Shown one piece after another: positions 10,395 to 22,535 of a stretch of DNA of 64,000 nucleotides. Position numbers and translations under genes: made by a program. The notes beneath the pieces were generated by a model. The model did no database searches. It was not told where the DNA came from and was given only the letters and a program-made list of their open reading frames with translations. Positions within the stretch are counted from its first letter, which is position 1; every line of letters starts with the position of its first letter. The stretch is from Heterocephalus glaber (Eukaryota; Chordata; Mammalia; Rodentia; Bathyergidae): contig NW_004624747.1 of the NCBI RefSeq assembly GCF_000247695.1, positions 11,594,425 through 11,658,424 on the forward strand, read 5' to 3'.

Positions 10395-11299
10395 GAGGGC
10401 TGTGACTGGCAGAACACAGGTCCTCCAAACGCCCTCGTCCTGATCCCTGGCACCTGAGAGTATGTCATCTCCCATGGTGAAAGAGGGGGGACCTTGCACT
10501 TGTGACCAGATCACAGGTCCGGAGATGGAGAAGTGACCTGGATCGTGCCACTGAGCCCAGGGTCATCACAGCTCAGAGGAGGGAGAAGGTGGTACAGTGA
10601 TGTTATGGTTTAGATTTGAAATGTCCCCCAAACTCCTGTGCTAAAGGCTTGGTTTTCCAGCTGATAGGCTTTTGGGGAAGTGATTGGAACATGAGGGCTC
10701 TGACTTCATCAAGTGGATTGATCCACTCATGAGATCATAATTTGATGGCATTATTTTGAGGTGACAGAAACAGGAGGCAGGCCCTAGCTGAGGAGAGTGG
10801 ATGGGAGGGCATGACCTTGGGGACTATATATGGTCTCCTGCCCCTTCTTCTCCCTTGGTTTCTGGCTTCTGTGAGGTGAGCAGCTTCCCTCTGCCACACC
10901 CTTCCGCCATATTCCTGCCTCACCATGGGCCTAAAGCAATGGAGCCAGCTGACCTTGGTCTGAAACCTCTGAAATTGTGAGCCACAGTAAGCCTTCCCTC
11001 TTTTCAGTCATTATCCTCAGATATCCACTAACAGCAACAAAAAGCTAAGTAATTCGACTGATGAAGGAAGCAGAGATTTGAGTCAAGTCAAGGAATTCAG
11101 GCATCCTCAGGAGACGAGGAGGTGAAGAGCAGGCAGATCCTTCCCTGGAGCCCGCAGAGGGAGCCAGCCCTGCTGACACCGTGGCATAAGACTCTTCCTG
11201 GAGTTCTGACTCCCCCAGAACTGGGAGAACAGAAAGGTGTGTTGTTTTAAGCCTCTCAGTTCATGGAAATGTGTTCCGTCAGCAACAGGAAACTAACGA
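10395..11299 (+). mobile_element. MLT1-like LTR, split by a younger LTR
   Basis: The left part (10395-10600) has 'cctcgtcctgatccctggca' and 'agagtatgtcatctcccatg'. The right part (11056-11299) has 'gaaggaagcagagatttgag', 'gagccagccctgctgacacc', 'agaactgggagaacagaaag' and 'gttgttttaagcctctcagt'. Together they follow the order of an MLT1 LTR. The interval between them is filled by a different MaLR LTR. Confidence 0.8.
10601..11055 (+). mobile_element. MaLR-type LTR nested in the MLT1-like LTR
   Basis: Starts 'tgttatggtttagatttgaa' and 'atgtcccccaaactcctgtg', the usual 5' end of MaLR LTRs. It continues through 'gatccactcatgagatcata' and a 'tatatatggtctcctgcccc' region, and ends with 'aaattgtgagccacagtaag' and 'aaaaagctaagtaa'. 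About 450 bp, no internal region. It lies between the two halves of an older MLT1-like LTR, which sets the order of insertion. Confidence 0.85.
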
Positions 11300-11334
11300 C
11301 AGGGCTGTTTCATGGAAGACCAGAACAGGGACCC

Positions 11335-11545
11335 TGGTGGTACATTGCTCTGGGTTTGAGCCCCTGCTCTGTTTGCTACCTGTAGGACCTTTTGCAATTT
11401 CCTAACATCTCTGAATCTCTGCCTTTTCTTCTGCAAATGGCAGTAAGGCAGGACCTAGCTCAGACTATTTTGGGGAAAATACCTTGACACACACGATGTG
11501 CTTAGAACAGGATCTGGCACACAGTCCATGTGCAATAAATGTTGG
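11335..11545 (+). repeat. MIR-type ancient SINE
   Basis: 'gggtttgagcccctgctctg' is followed by a core block and by 'aggatctggcacacagtcca' and 'gtgcaataaatgttg', the typical MIR end. Nearly full length. Confidence 0.8.
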
Positions 11546-12392
11546 ACTTCCATCCTTCCTCCTGAGCATCAAAAAGTCTACATTCTCAAATGCAGGCCCT
11601 CCAGCTTCTCCTGGGACCCTGCTGGAACCGACCATCTTGATGCTTCATTTTGTTCAATGTCGCTCCACTACTCAACAATGTTCCATGGTCTCCATTGCAA
11701 TGTCTTGACTCTACTTAATCAAAATCCCCCATATCTTTGCTCCTGCCAACCTCAACTCTAGAAAGAGAAAACTAAACCAAGAGCAAAGCTGAAAAGAGAC
11801 CAGATGGCCACTGATCTGTCATTTTCTCTGGGTCACAGCATCCTCATTCCCGAGGCAGCGATTACTCCTCTACCCCGGCACCTAAAGCTCCATGGGGCAG
11901 AAGCTAGGGTTGGCACAAAGTTGCCAAACTCCTGACGTGGGCTGGGCAGAGGGCCCAAGGATTCCTTCCCAAGGCTGAGTTCCAATTAGGACCACTGAGC
12001 AGATTTGGAAGCCACAAGGCCGGAGAGGAAAGAACCGGCACAGTCCTCAGACAGGGCAACACCCCGGGCAAAATTGCACTGGGTGCACCTTGACCTCCCT
12101 GGTGTGCTCAGGGGACACTGAGTCCTGGCTGGTGGACAGGAAAGGAAAGAAAGGGGAGAGGAGGGGAGGGAACTCCTGAGCCTGGCTTGGGACCTGAGCT
12201 TGGAAGGGCAGGAGGAGACCAGCGGCCAGGCTGATTCATCTTGGTCCTGGGCTGCTGTCCAGGCTGGGAAGAGTTAACGGCACTGCAAGGGCTTTCCTGG
12301 TAGGAAGAGCTCAGTGCCAGCAGGAGAAGGTTGTTCCCCAGCTCTCAGGTGAGATCATGCAGCACAGCATGTAGCAAGATTCTGGGATGGCT
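11546..12392. other. No feature recognised
   Basis: No gene or clear repeat. A short purine-rich run lies near 12139-12172. Confidence 0.4.
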
Positions 12393-12485
12393 CCCATTTT
12401 CCAGCTGATGGAATGGAGGCCCAGAGAAGGCTAATAACTGCTCAGAGCCACACAGCAAATCCTGAGCAGCTGATCAGTGGTCCTG
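12393..12485 (-). repeat. MIR-type ancient SINE
   Basis: 'cattttccagctgatggaat', 'ggaggcccagagaaggctaa' and 'cacacagcaaatcctgag' form a reverse MIR core. Confidence 0.75.
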
Positions 12486-13020
12486 ATCCCCAGAGAACTG
12501 CCCTACTCCCCTGCACCACAGAGACACACACACTCAGATACACACAATTGCACGTGTACCCACCTACACATTTCTTGTGACCTTGTCCCTGCCCATGTCC
12601 CTGGCTGCATGGCCCACCTCTCCCCTCCTGTTCAGAACTGCTGCGTGGGTTAAGCCCTGGCCATCCTTGTCTCTCCTGCTACACATGCCCTCTTGCTGCC
12701 ACTCAGTCACCTGGTCCCTTTGAGAGGCTCGGAGGTTGCCTTCTGGGCTGTCCCTCTCTCCACCACCTGGAGGAGTGGCTCCCCCTGCCCGGCAGGTCCA
12801 TGCCTGCCCCTGTGTCCATTTCCGAGCCACACTATTCCTTTGTTCTTCCCTGTGATATCTGTCTCTTCCCCTGAGCTGCCATCATGCTGGCTCCCTCGTG
12901 GACCCGACCTGCCTACACTGTCCTCCCCAGGCCCAGCTGTTAGCGTGAGCTACTGGCAGTGGATGAGAACCAGCAATGCCACTGTAAGAGAGGACTGTCA
13001 GCCTAGGGGTCAAGAACACA
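12486..13020. other. No feature recognised
   Basis: No supported gene. The 113-codon plus-strand and 88-codon minus-strand open frames overlap each other and are low-complexity. Confidence 0.4.
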
Positions 13021-13024
13021 ACCT

Positions 13025-13235
13025 TCTGAGGTAGGTCCTAAAGACCTGGGTCCAAATCCAAGCTAGCCATTTTCTTGCTGTGTGACCTTGGGCAAGTTAC
13101 CTTCCCTCCCTGGCCTCAATTGCCCTTCTATAAAATGGTGATGATAATCCTGACCTCACAGGACCAGCTGGAAGGACCCTTTAGATGGTGTGGGGATCGT
13201 ACATGGCATGGGGCTCAGAGCACACACTCGACATC
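13025..13235 (+). repeat. MIR-type ancient SINE, near full length
   Basis: 'agacctgggtccaaatccaa', 'ttgctgtgtgaccttgggca', 'tataaaatggtgatgataat' and 'tcagagcacacactcgac' follow the complete MIR order. Confidence 0.88.
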
Positions 13236-13339
13236 TGCTGCTGCAGTACCTGTGGGTCGTTTCCGGAAGCCCAACTCCCACACCTCTATCCGTCACTCTT
13301 CCTCTTGGCTCTGGCCTTGGTCCTGCTGTGGTTCGCATG

Positions 13340-13510
13340 AAGAAGTAGAGACACCCTCTGGAGCCAGGAGCCAGGGTTTGCAGCTCAGCTGTGCCACCCA
13401 TTGGCTGTGCACCCTTGGGAAAGTGACTTCACCTCCCTGAGCCTCTGCGCCATTCTCTGTAGCACCCTGTGGGTGGGACACTATGAGAAGGAGAGGAAGT
13501 CACACTGTGA
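13340..13510 (+). repeat. MIR-type ancient SINE
   Basis: 'gagccaggagccagggtttg', 'cattggctgtgcacccttgg' and 'gacttcacctccctgagcct' form a forward MIR core. Confidence 0.8.
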
Positions 13511-14650
13511 AGTCCCTGGAGCCCGGCACATCCTGACGGCTAGCTGGCCAGGGACTTCTCCTCCATCAGCTCCTCTCTCCCCATCCCTCCTTGCTTCCCA
13601 CAGCCTCTGCCTTCCGCCCACCTCTAACCTGTAACTGGCCTCCTTTCCCTCCTCAGTCAGGGGCGGGGGGGGGGTGCACTGGGACAAGGGGTCCCTTGTG
13701 CCCTTACCTTAAGTCACCAAAGACCTGTTTAACCCGCTGACTTGGTGGCGCTCCCTCCCCGCCCCTCCCTCTCCAGCTCCATCTCTCTGTGGATTTTTCT
13801 CCTGAACTTGTCCATTCTGCATTTGGGAAACTGAGGCCCCAGGAGTTGTTGGTATCCCCCTGGCTTGGCTTCCAGGGCCCCACATCGGGAACCTGGAGCT
13901 GGAGTCCAGGTGTCTCTAGGGCCCTGCAGAAGAATCTGTAACCTAAAACCATAAGTGAGTGGCCTTCGGACACCGAGAGAAAAGAGGCAAAATGAGACTA
14001 ATCAATGTCTGATTCCGGTCTAGAAGATGGGAGTGAGTCAGCTACAGCTCACGGCATTCGAAACAGAAAAGCGCACATCACAAGAACATGATGAATAATT
14101 TATTCTTCATAAAAACCCATATCTTATGAAATATTTTGAAACAACCTTTTCAGCTATTTTTGTAAGAAAGGCCCCTGTACAGTGGGCCCACAAGGACATT
14201 TCGGGGTTCGCTGGTGATGTGGGTGGGGTTTCCAGCTGGCCAAAATCTCAGAGCCTGCAAAAAGCTGTCCTGGCTCGGCCTCCTGGGTCCTCACTCAGAT
14301 TGGGCATGAGAGGGAGATTATTCAATATATTTTTACAAGGAGGCTGTATGTACCTTTTTATGTGGGGCATGAAAAAAACTTTAAAATTTAGAAAACATGA
14401 GAATTTGTCATAGCAACAGGGCTGCCTTTCCTGTTTTTGAAAAGTGAGCTTCCCCCTGCTCTTCTAGGTACAGAAAGTTTATTCTCCTGCTGGGGACTCT
14501 GACTCAGAGGCAGACACAGAGCTCACGACCGACAGGAGTTGGGTTCCTGGCTCAAAACCTGGTGGGTAACGCCCAAGGACCAGATTTTCAGGCCCTTCCT
14601 GCACCATTGCCTTGGGAGTTAGAGTTTCAACATAATGGGTTTTCCAGGGA
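13511..14650. other. No gene recognised; short poly-G run
   Basis: A run of G with one interruption lies near 13662-13675. Otherwise there is no gene, RNA or clear repeat. Open frames of up to 95 codons have no domain content. Confidence 0.4.
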
Positions 14651-14654
14651 GTGC

Positions 14655-15005
14655 ACAGCATTCAGACCACAAGGCTGTATAAGGGACTTAGCATGGTGCC
14701 CGGCACATAGCAGACTTTCAATTAATGTTTTCATTATTTACCATTCATGTTAACATACAAGTGTTATGACGATTAATAATATTATCATATCTCCTATCTC
14801 CCATCCTATATAACACATTTTGTGACCAATCCTTAGGGAGGCAGCAATGAAATCAAAATCTATGCTCCATCAGTTACCAGCGGAGTGAACATGGGTGACC
14901 ACTGAAATCTCTCTGAAATTGATTCCTCACTTGTCAAATACGGACAGTGACATTGGTGAATAGCTCAGCCCCTGCCTTGTACTAGGTGATCCCTAAAATC
15001 TGACT
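14655..15005 (+). repeat. MIR/L2-like fragments
   Basis: Two old pieces are visible: a tail 'agcatggtgcccggcacata' near 14690, and a MIR-like core near 14900-14995 ('gattcctcacttgtcaaata', 'cagcccctgccttgtactag'). Confidence 0.5.
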
Positions 15006-15015
15006 ATTACTGTTA

Positions 15016-15266
15016 TCAGGGATCAGAAAGCCACAGCCTGTGAGCCAAATGTGGTCCACTCTCTGGTTTTGCACGTAAAATTTTACTGGAACACAGGCAG
15101 ACCCATCCATGCATGCATCACCTATGGATGCTTTCACATTACAGCAGCAGGTCTGGGAAGCTGCGGCAAGAGGTAGTAGTGTATGCTGGGGCCAGAGATG
15201 CAGGGTTCATAAAGCTTAATATATGTGCTATCTGGCCCTTTAAGAAAAAGTATGCTGGCCCGTGAT
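15016..15266. mobile_element. hAT-type non-autonomous DNA transposon
   Basis: Begins 'cagggatcagaaagccacag' and 'cctgtgagccaaatgtggtc', passes through 'aattttactggaacacaggc' and a 'cctatggatgctttcacatt' block. It ends with 'ctatctggccctttaagaaa' and 'agtatgctggcccgtga'. This is the order of a widespread mammalian hAT/Charlie-derived element about 250 bp long. No transposase is encoded. Confidence 0.75.
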
Positions 15267-16043
15267 TTGCATCATTATGGCCTTCTTTAACAGCAGTAAT
15301 TGCAGGACACACTGCATCTGTTCTCCCTCAGTGGACTGTACAAGTTAAGACTTGCTTTCTAGAACCACCTAGCAACCCGTGATTGGGCTTCAGTGGTCCA
15401 AAACCTTCCTCAAATTGTTTGCAGTAGTGAGTGTATGGGGGAGCTTCCTGTGGCTTCTCAAAGGACTCAGGCCAATAAGGCGGCCATAATCCCAGGATCA
15501 TAAGCAATGGAGGAGCCAGCCCAGGTCTAAACACCACTCCACTCCATTTCCCAGGCTTATGTGTTCCCAGACAGTCCCACTCCGAGGCATCGGGGCCTGT
15601 AAATGGGATTGCTCTGTGAGGCCTTACTGCCTGGCCTGAAGCACTGGGATGCCTCCTGGTTCAGAGGCTCCCACATTCTTTTGGTGGGATGTTGGGAGGG
15701 GGAAAAGAAACGGGGGGCTCCCAAGAGCTCTTCTAGAATTCAGCAAAGAAAATCCATGAATCATTCACCCCCTGAAATAAATCATCCTATCCCTGGTGGG
15801 ATTCACTCCTTCAAGAGGCAAGCAGGGAAATCTGCCCTTCCTTCCGAGTTGGACTGAGCTGTGGTTGTGCTTTGGAGAAAATCCCACAAAAACTCATCAC
15901 CCACTTCATAGATCTTGAGGTTCCTAGTGGCCAACTTCCTTGGTTTTGTTTCAGCCCACAGATATCTACCTTGGCTTTTAGTGCTCGGAGTATTTGTCTC
16001 TAAAGCCTTCATGGCACCTGAGGTCATTTAAAACACTAGACTG
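15267..16043. other. No feature recognised
   Basis: No supported gene or clear repeat. Confidence 0.4.
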
Positions 16044-16242
16044 AACCAGGCATGGTGATGCATGCCTATAATCCCAGCACTCTGCGAGGCTGAGGCAGAA
16101 GGATCACAAGTTACAGCCTGGGTAACTTAGCAACTTAGTAAAACCCTGTCTCAAAATAAATACATAAATCACACAATGTAAACAGCTTGGGATGTGGCTC
16201 AGTGTGAAGGTCCTAGATTCAATCCTGAGTCCTGGAAAAAAA
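16044..16242 (+). repeat. B1-dID dimeric SINE
   Basis: 'accaggcatggtgatgcatg', 'cctataatcccagcactctg' and 'gaggcagaaggatcacaagt' give the B1 unit, followed by 'cctgtctcaaaataaataca'. The ID-like unit is 'cttgggatgtggctcagtg' and 'tagattcaatcctgagtcct', with a short A tail. Confidence 0.9.
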
Positions 16243-16829
16243 CCAGACTGGTTTTAGCCACAGTCCCCATCTTGATAGAGGTCGCCAGGCCCCCTGACAC
16301 TGAGAGACCACTGCCACCTGCCGCACTGTTGGTGAGCTCCAGTGCTTCATGAGACCCATCAAATGTTCCCGGGGAGCCGAGGTCAAATTTCCCATGCAAA
16401 AAACTTGGGAACCAATGTTTAAATGTCAAAGTCCACAAGTAGTTGCATAAGAGGAAGGACATCCTTGCTTAGGGGTCAAGCTTAAGGTGTCATATAGAAT
16501 AATGACACCACATGACATCTACGTCTTCTTTATTTATTAGATAATAACAATGATTTTGAAGTTGGGGTCTTTGAGATTTAATGGTTCCTAGGGAGACAGG
16601 CTAGGGAATCTATTAATGATTTCCAAGGAGGCTGTGAACACAAAATTATGCGTGAATACTGGTGTGGGCACAAGGTTTTCAAGGGAGGGAACCCAACATT
16701 TTCATATTTTCAATCAGGTTCCAGAATTACAAATGATTACAAGCATGAAATCATATATAATTCATATTTGTGCCCCTGATCCCTATTACCATGCCTGGCA
16801 TGTGGCAGGTATTCAAGAAATGTTTGCCA
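16243..16829. other. No feature recognised
   Basis: No supported gene. A weak L2/MIR-like tail ('attaccatgcctggcatgtg') lies just before the microsatellite. Confidence 0.4.
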
Positions 16830-16916
16830 GATGGATGGATGGATGGGTGGATGGGTGGATGGGTGGATGGGAGGATGGGTGGATGGGAGGATGGGTGGAT
16901 AGGTGGGTGGATGGGT
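16830..16916. repeat. (GGAT/GGGT)n tetranucleotide tandem repeat
   Basis: About 87 bases of GGAT units alternating with GGGT and GGAG variants. On the minus strand it reads as a Thr/His/Pro-rich open frame, a by-product of the repeat and not a gene. Confidence 0.95.
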
Positions 16917-17759
16917 CAGTTGGTGACTGTGTAAAGCCATACCCTGCCTGATAGTCAGGAGAAGCCTGCATGGTCAAACCCTGCTAATGTAGAATTTGGG
17001 GGTAACTTGAAAAAACTCTTTTGTTAGAATACTTTTTGTCACCAGGATAAAAGAAGCAAATTAATGGTGCAAACAAGAATGAGTGGCAGTTAATGTTGAA
17101 GGTGCCCACTGTCACAGTCAAAGTACTTATAGAGTTCCCATTTAGTGCCTTGGTCATTAGTTGAAAAGACGATGCTTTCTCATGCCGGAAGATTTGCGTC
17201 TGTACACAAGAGCACTAAAGCTGCATTTTTCCAAAGGACTTCTGGGATTTAACCCCATGGTGTCTCTCATCAACCTCAAAATCCTTTTCCCAGACAAGGA
17301 TGTGGAACAGTTGATCCCAGACCAGCCAGAAAGAACACTTTTTAAAATTCAGATGGGAAAATCAGAGAAGACCTTGTCTTTTATAAATGACAGAACCAGA
17401 GGACGCAGTGACCAGGCATTCCTCTCATGATAGTGGCAGGGGCAGAGGGGGGCAGGTGGCGTGGACTCTGTGAGTGGGAAATCATTCATATTCAGAATGT
17501 TGGTATTTCTGGGACTTGGTCCTAAGGAGACCATCAGATCTGTGCACCAAGATTTATTCCCAGAGATACAGTAATAACAAGTGTATTATCATATTAGATA
17601 ACAGTAATCTATTATCTAATAGATTATGTAGCAAAGAAACTAGAAACAATGCAAGTGTTAAACAATAAGCATTGGTAAATCAATGACTTGTTTATGGAAG
17701 TATTCGTGTTCCTATGGCATTCCCACATGAACTGTGAAATCATATCATAAGATCATATC
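16917..17759. other. No gene recognised; small inverted repeat
   Basis: An inverted repeat is visible near 17593-17621: ATTAGATAA pairs with TTATCTAAT across a short loop. The two open frames of about 60-89 codons have no recognised domains. Confidence 0.4.
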
Positions 17760-18790
17760 CTGAAAATATTCTTGAGACTTCATAAAATTTTTTTAAAACT
17801 TTTGGGCTTCAAAGGACAATATCAAAAGAGTGAAAGCAACCCACAGACTTGGAGGAAATATTTGCAATTCATATATCTGCTAAGGGACTCATATCTTGAA
17901 TATACAAAGAACTTTTACAAATCAACAATAAAACAACAAATAATCCAAGAGCCCGACTTATAAATGGCCAAAGGATCTAAGTGGCCTCTTCTGCAAAGAT
18001 AACAAAAGCGTTGTGGCTCATAAGCTTAAGAAAAGATGCTCCACATCATTAGTCATTCAGGAACTGCAAATCAAAGCCAAAGTGAGACAGAGCTTCATGC
18101 CCTCCAGAGCAAGTGCAGAAGAGAATGTGAGGGCTCTGAAACTCTCCTAACCTGCTAATGGGCATGCAAAAGGGTGCAGCCAATTAGGAAACATCTGGCC
18201 ATTCCTAAAAAGAAATGTAACATAGCTACTGTATGAGCCACCAAGTATCTCTTAGATGAAATGAAACTACTTGTCCACAAAAAAATAAACTCATACACAA
18301 ATGTCCATAGCAGCATTATTCAGAAGAGTCAAAACATAGAAACCACCTAAAGGTCCATCAAATGATGAATGGATAAACAAAATGTGACCTAGCCATATAA
18401 TGGAATATTATTCAGCCATAAAAAATTAAGTACTGATGCATGCTATCACATGAGTGAATCTTAACTGTTAAATACTATGTTAAAATATTGTTTTTTAAAA
18501 AGCCAGACACAAAGGGCCATATACTGCTGATTCCATTTGCATGGAATATCTAAAACAGTCCAATTTATAGAGATAGAAACTAGATTTGTGATTGCCTAGG
18601 TCTGGGGGGCGGGGCATGAGGGACTCTAGAGAGAAATGGAGAGTGACTGCCAATATGAAAATGTTCTAAAATGATTGTGATAATGGTTGCACAGTTCTGT
18701 GAATATACTAAGAACCATTGAAATGTACACTTTAAATGGGTGAATTACATGGTATAAATTATATCGCAATAAAGTTATGTACTGTATTAT
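17760..18790 (+). mobile_element. Old LINE-1 3' portion
   Basis: Diverged ORF2 C-terminal and 3' UTR text: 'aaagagtgaaagcaacccac', 'tatatctgctaagggactca', then 'aagcttaagaaaagatgctc' and 'aggaactgcaaatcaaagcc'. It continues with 'catagcagcattattcagaa' and 'gccatataatggaatattat'. The coding frame is broken throughout. It is older than the copies at 3.7, 22.7 and 46.2 kb. Confidence 0.85.
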
Positions 18791-20095
18791 TATATAGTAA
18801 GCATATTACTTGTTATGAAACACAAATGTAGATCATATATTAACTATATATAATGTGATGCATTACATATTAAATATGCATGGTTTGGTGAGTAGGAGAT
18901 ACAATAAAACGACTTCAAGTCATCTGGACTTTTCCACTCCTGCCTCATCTATGGCAAAGCAGTGTGAACACACAGCTCTGAGGATCTGGGGGAGCACCAG
19001 GACACTAGCACGTTTTTCTTTGAAATTCTGTATTTTATTTACAAAATTCAGGCATATTTTGTCATCTATTTCAAAACACGGTCATGTTAATTTTAATATA
19101 AAAATAATGTATTATCTCTAAACCCATGAATACAATTGATGCTCTAGGGGGAAAAAAAAGAAAAATATTCAGTAGTGAGAGTATAACATAATGGCAATGG
19201 TGGCGGGGGGGGCGGTGTCAAGTACACAGCTCTGTGTGAAGGATGTGAAGCTACCAAGGGTGAGAGAAAAGGATACGAGACTGGAATGAAATACAGCAAG
19301 ATATTAATTGTGGGTATCTCTGGGTGGGATTCCAATTGTTGTCGTTCTTTTTCTTAATACTTTTCGCCTTTTCCATATTCATCAATGTTGCATAATACTA
19401 AAGAATAAACACAGTTTGGTCCAACAAAGAGACTCTGGGGAAAGAGATCAGGCCATGTTTTTCTGGGGCTGCTTTGGCACAGCCCTGGCCCTGGAAAGCG
19501 CGCCCTGACCTCCGCCCTGGGATCACAGTTGGGCCTGTGTGGGACGCGCCTGTGCACAAAGAGACTCCCAGCATCCCCTGCTTCCTGCAGGTGCTGGGGG
19601 AAGATGTGGATGTATTCCCAAGAAGAGATGAAGCCAGAGCCTTTGCAAAGTTCTGGAAAGAAAAACAAGCAGATTCTCTTATGTAATAACAGCTGGAGGA
19701 GGCAAATAAGAACTGGACATGTGTGGGGGCGGAGCTGTGGACCAGGCATCAGAAGCCTCTGCATTCAAGCCTCTGATTTCCCCAAAACCAGCTGGCTGAC
19801 CTTAGTCAAAGTCCCCTCTTCTCTTAAGGCTAGTTTCCCCCTGGATAAAAAAGGGTGCTGTCCCTTCTTATCCTGTGGCTTATGATTTCGTGGGTTCATG
19901 CCTGCTATCCTTATTTCCCACCATTTGAAGCCATTGGCCCCAAGAACCTCAAAGGCCATCCTACACCTCCTGGACAATCCCTAAATTGACACCTAATACT
20001 TTTCAACTCAGCTAATAGGAGATTTCTGAAGAAGGCAGCATGAGCAGGGAGCATTCCTTAACCTCACACCCCTCTGCACTCCGAACTTGCTCAAG
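18791..20095. other. No feature recognised
   Basis: A G-rich run lies near 19202-19215. The open frames at 19354-19764 and 19529-19885 overlap on opposite strands and carry no family features. Confidence 0.4.
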
Positions 20096-20099
20096 TGCA

Positions 20100-20400
20100 G
20101 TCTTTTTATTGATCGTCTACCAGGTGCCAGGCACTGTGTTATGGCAATAGGAGAGACAACACCTTGCTGTCTTGGAGCTTACAAGATGGACAGTAACTAC
20201 CAGTTATGGCCCACAGGTCACGGTCTTGTGAAAAGGGGGTCCCCACACAACACTTTTTTGTAATTATTAACATCCATCTTGAGAGGTGAATACCACCCTT
20301 CACACTTTGCAGCTGAGAAGATGTAGGTGAAGTGCTTTGCATAAGATCAGAGAGTAAACAAATGGGAAAGCCAGACATCCACCTTGGGCAGATCTGCTTC
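20100..20400 (+). repeat. L2/MIR-type fragment
   Basis: 'gatcgtctaccaggtgccag', 'gcactgtgttatggcaatag' and 'tcttggagcttacaagatgg' match the conserved L2 3' order. The tail is mixed with a MIR-like block ('gctttgcataagatcagaga'). Confidence 0.6.
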
Positions 20401-21450
20401 AAAGGCACCTGTGATCATGAATGGTTCCAAACTTCACAGCTTAAGCACGACAAAAGATCTCAAGAGTCACTCAATCTCCGTGCTGTTGATTTGACTATAC
20501 AAAAGACCTGAAGAAAAACAATATAAATTGCAGTGAACTTAACACCAAAACATCAAACTTGGCTATTGATGTCAGGCAAACTCTAAGTTCATACAGATGA
20601 GTTTGCAGAATAAAAAATACCCTACGATGTGGACCAGATACTAAATAAACACTGGATCACAGCATGCAGAAACTTATTCTCTTTCAATTCTTTTTCAGTC
20701 CTTCTAATTATACCTAGCGAATGTCTCAAATTGGTGCTAATGGGTTTTACTACCTTCCCTAACATTTGGCAAGCTCCCTTTATAAGGAAGAAAGAATGGG
20801 CCTCAGACTCAAAGCCTTGGACAAACATTTAATAACATTACTCTATTTTCATTGTTTATATGGAGGTGGGGTGTTTTCTGATTACCTTCTACTTGAAGAA
20901 CACATAACTGATTTTCTGTTTCTTGTGGTCATATAAATGTTCCTTTCCAGCTACATTTACTGATGTTTCTAGTGAGTATATTTACTGATGTTTTTAATGA
21001 GTGGATTTAAAGGAAAATATTAAATCACAGCCCCATGGAAGAGGTATACAAGAAGGGCAAAAATCTAAAAGGTAACATTGGAATGACTGAGGCTGGAGAA
21101 ATGCTGCCCCATGAAATTGAAAATAACTCAGCCATGTAATTATATTGTCCTGAAAGTAGACTGAAATTTATCTAAATAGCACAAATTCACTGTAGCCCAA
21201 CACTATTACAACACATGTGTAAGGGCTTATGTATGCAGTTACTTTAGCAACAGAGGTAAAACTGAATCATATTCCAACCACAAGATACAGGCACAAGAAA
21301 GTCTAATTATTGGAAAATTATAGACCAAAGAAAACACAACTATGGCTCACTGCACACAGCAGGGCTGATGAAATAACTGGATAAACCACATCTGCCTAAA
21401 AGCTGTGGAAAAGAAGGTCTTCCCCTAAATGAGGTGCCCTCAGGGATCTC
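20401..21450. other. No feature recognised
   Basis: AT-rich, no supported gene, RNA or clear repeat. A short imperfect duplication, 'tttactgatgttt', occurs at about 20956 and 20981. Confidence 0.4.
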
Positions 21451-21454
21451 AAGG

Positions 21455-21760
21455 ATTCATTCATTCATTCTCTCATTCACTTATTCATTGCAATTTTACT
21501 GAGTCCTTGTTACAGACCCTAGAATACAGTGAAGGGCCACACAGGATGGATGGATGACCCCCCCCCTCAACTTTCAGTCCCAAAGAGGGTGCCTGGCTAC
21601 AAATTCAGCCTTACATGCCTGAATGCCTACTTTTGAACAGATTTAAGGAAGGTATTTGTCTATCCAGGGGATGATCAGAGGCAGCTTCCTGGAGGAAGTG
21701 ACCATCAGGGTGAGATCTAAGAAGCAATAGGAATTAACTGGAGAAGGGGAGAGGAAGAAT
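21455..21760 (+). repeat. L2-type LINE 3' fragment
   Basis: 'cattcattctctcattcact', 'gagtccttgttacagaccct' and later 'gcttcctggaggaagtgacc' followed by 'agggtgagatctaagaagca' is the order of an L2 3' end. Confidence 0.7.
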
Positions 21761-21888
21761 GGTAAAGACTGCCCTATGTATAATGTGCTCTCACTGCCCT
21801 ATGTATTATGGTCTCACTGTCCACGATCCACTTGGGAAGAGAGCATCTCCCCCTGTGAGTCTGATCCTTGCATTCAAAGATACCAAAT

Positions 21889-22390
21889 GTGACTGAAAAC
21901 TGTAGTGAATATTTAAATTTTTTAAATTTTATTACAGTAAAAGACACATTACCACAAATTCACTTCTAAATACTCCCTCTTACTTGAAACATCATTCCCA
22001 TCATGTCTTTACAAAGTGTGATCAGTGCAATACATGTTGCTGCTGAGTGCCATCCAATGGAAAGGCAGGCTCATAAAAACATTACCATATGCGCTCATTC
22101 ACCTTTTTCACAGACCTGGCACCGGGCAACTTCTGGCTTTTTCCCAAAGTCAAAATAACCATGAAAGGTAAACATTTTGAATCATCTCAGGACACTGAAG
22201 CAGCCATCACAGAGCAACTACAGGGGCTCAAAAAGAGACTTCAGAACTGCTTCAGAAAGTGGCAAGAATGATGGGATGAGTACATCAGAAGTGAGGGGAG
22301 TATTTGAGGGGGGTCACGGCAATGTGTCTTTTACTGTAGTAACATTTTCAAATTTAAGTATTCAACAGATTTTTTGATCATGCTCCGTAT
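21889..22390 (+). mobile_element. Mariner-family DNA transposon fossil
   Basis: The right half encodes a mariner-like transposase C-terminus (22089-22271 in one frame). A DLAPGNFWLF block is followed by a K/E-rich tail ending in LQNCFRKWQE, then a frame break before 'FEGGHGNVSFT'-like text. In active mariners the residue after the PG/PS pair is the third catalytic aspartate. Here it reads asparagine, so the copy is dead. The ends are inverted: 'gaatatttaaatt' near 21906 on the left, and a right end (22340-22385) whose reverse complement contains 'gaatacttaaatt'. A related pair lies at 58.4-58.9 kb. Confidence 0.8.
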
Positions 22391-22392
22391 TG

Positions 22393-22535
22393 TTGGGCTA
22401 GGATTGTAATTCAGCGATAGAGCACTGGGTTAGCACAGGTGAGGCCCTCAATTCAGTCCCCAGTGCCACCACCACCACCCACCATCACAACAATAATAAT
22501 AATAATGTCATAATAACCATAATAATAATGCAATG
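22393..22535 (+). repeat. ID-type SINE with (ACC)n and (AAT)n tail
   Basis: A tRNA-like unit 'gggctaggattgtaattcag', 'cgatagagcactgggttagc' and 'aattcagtccccagtgcc', followed by ACC and AAT/ATA trinucleotide repeats. It is more diverged than the ID copies at 33.3 and 57.6 kb. Confidence 0.75.

Noticed and set aside
16616..16951. 111-codon plus-strand and 67-codon minus-strand repeat proteins
   Set aside because: Both are translations of the GGAT/GGGT microsatellite.
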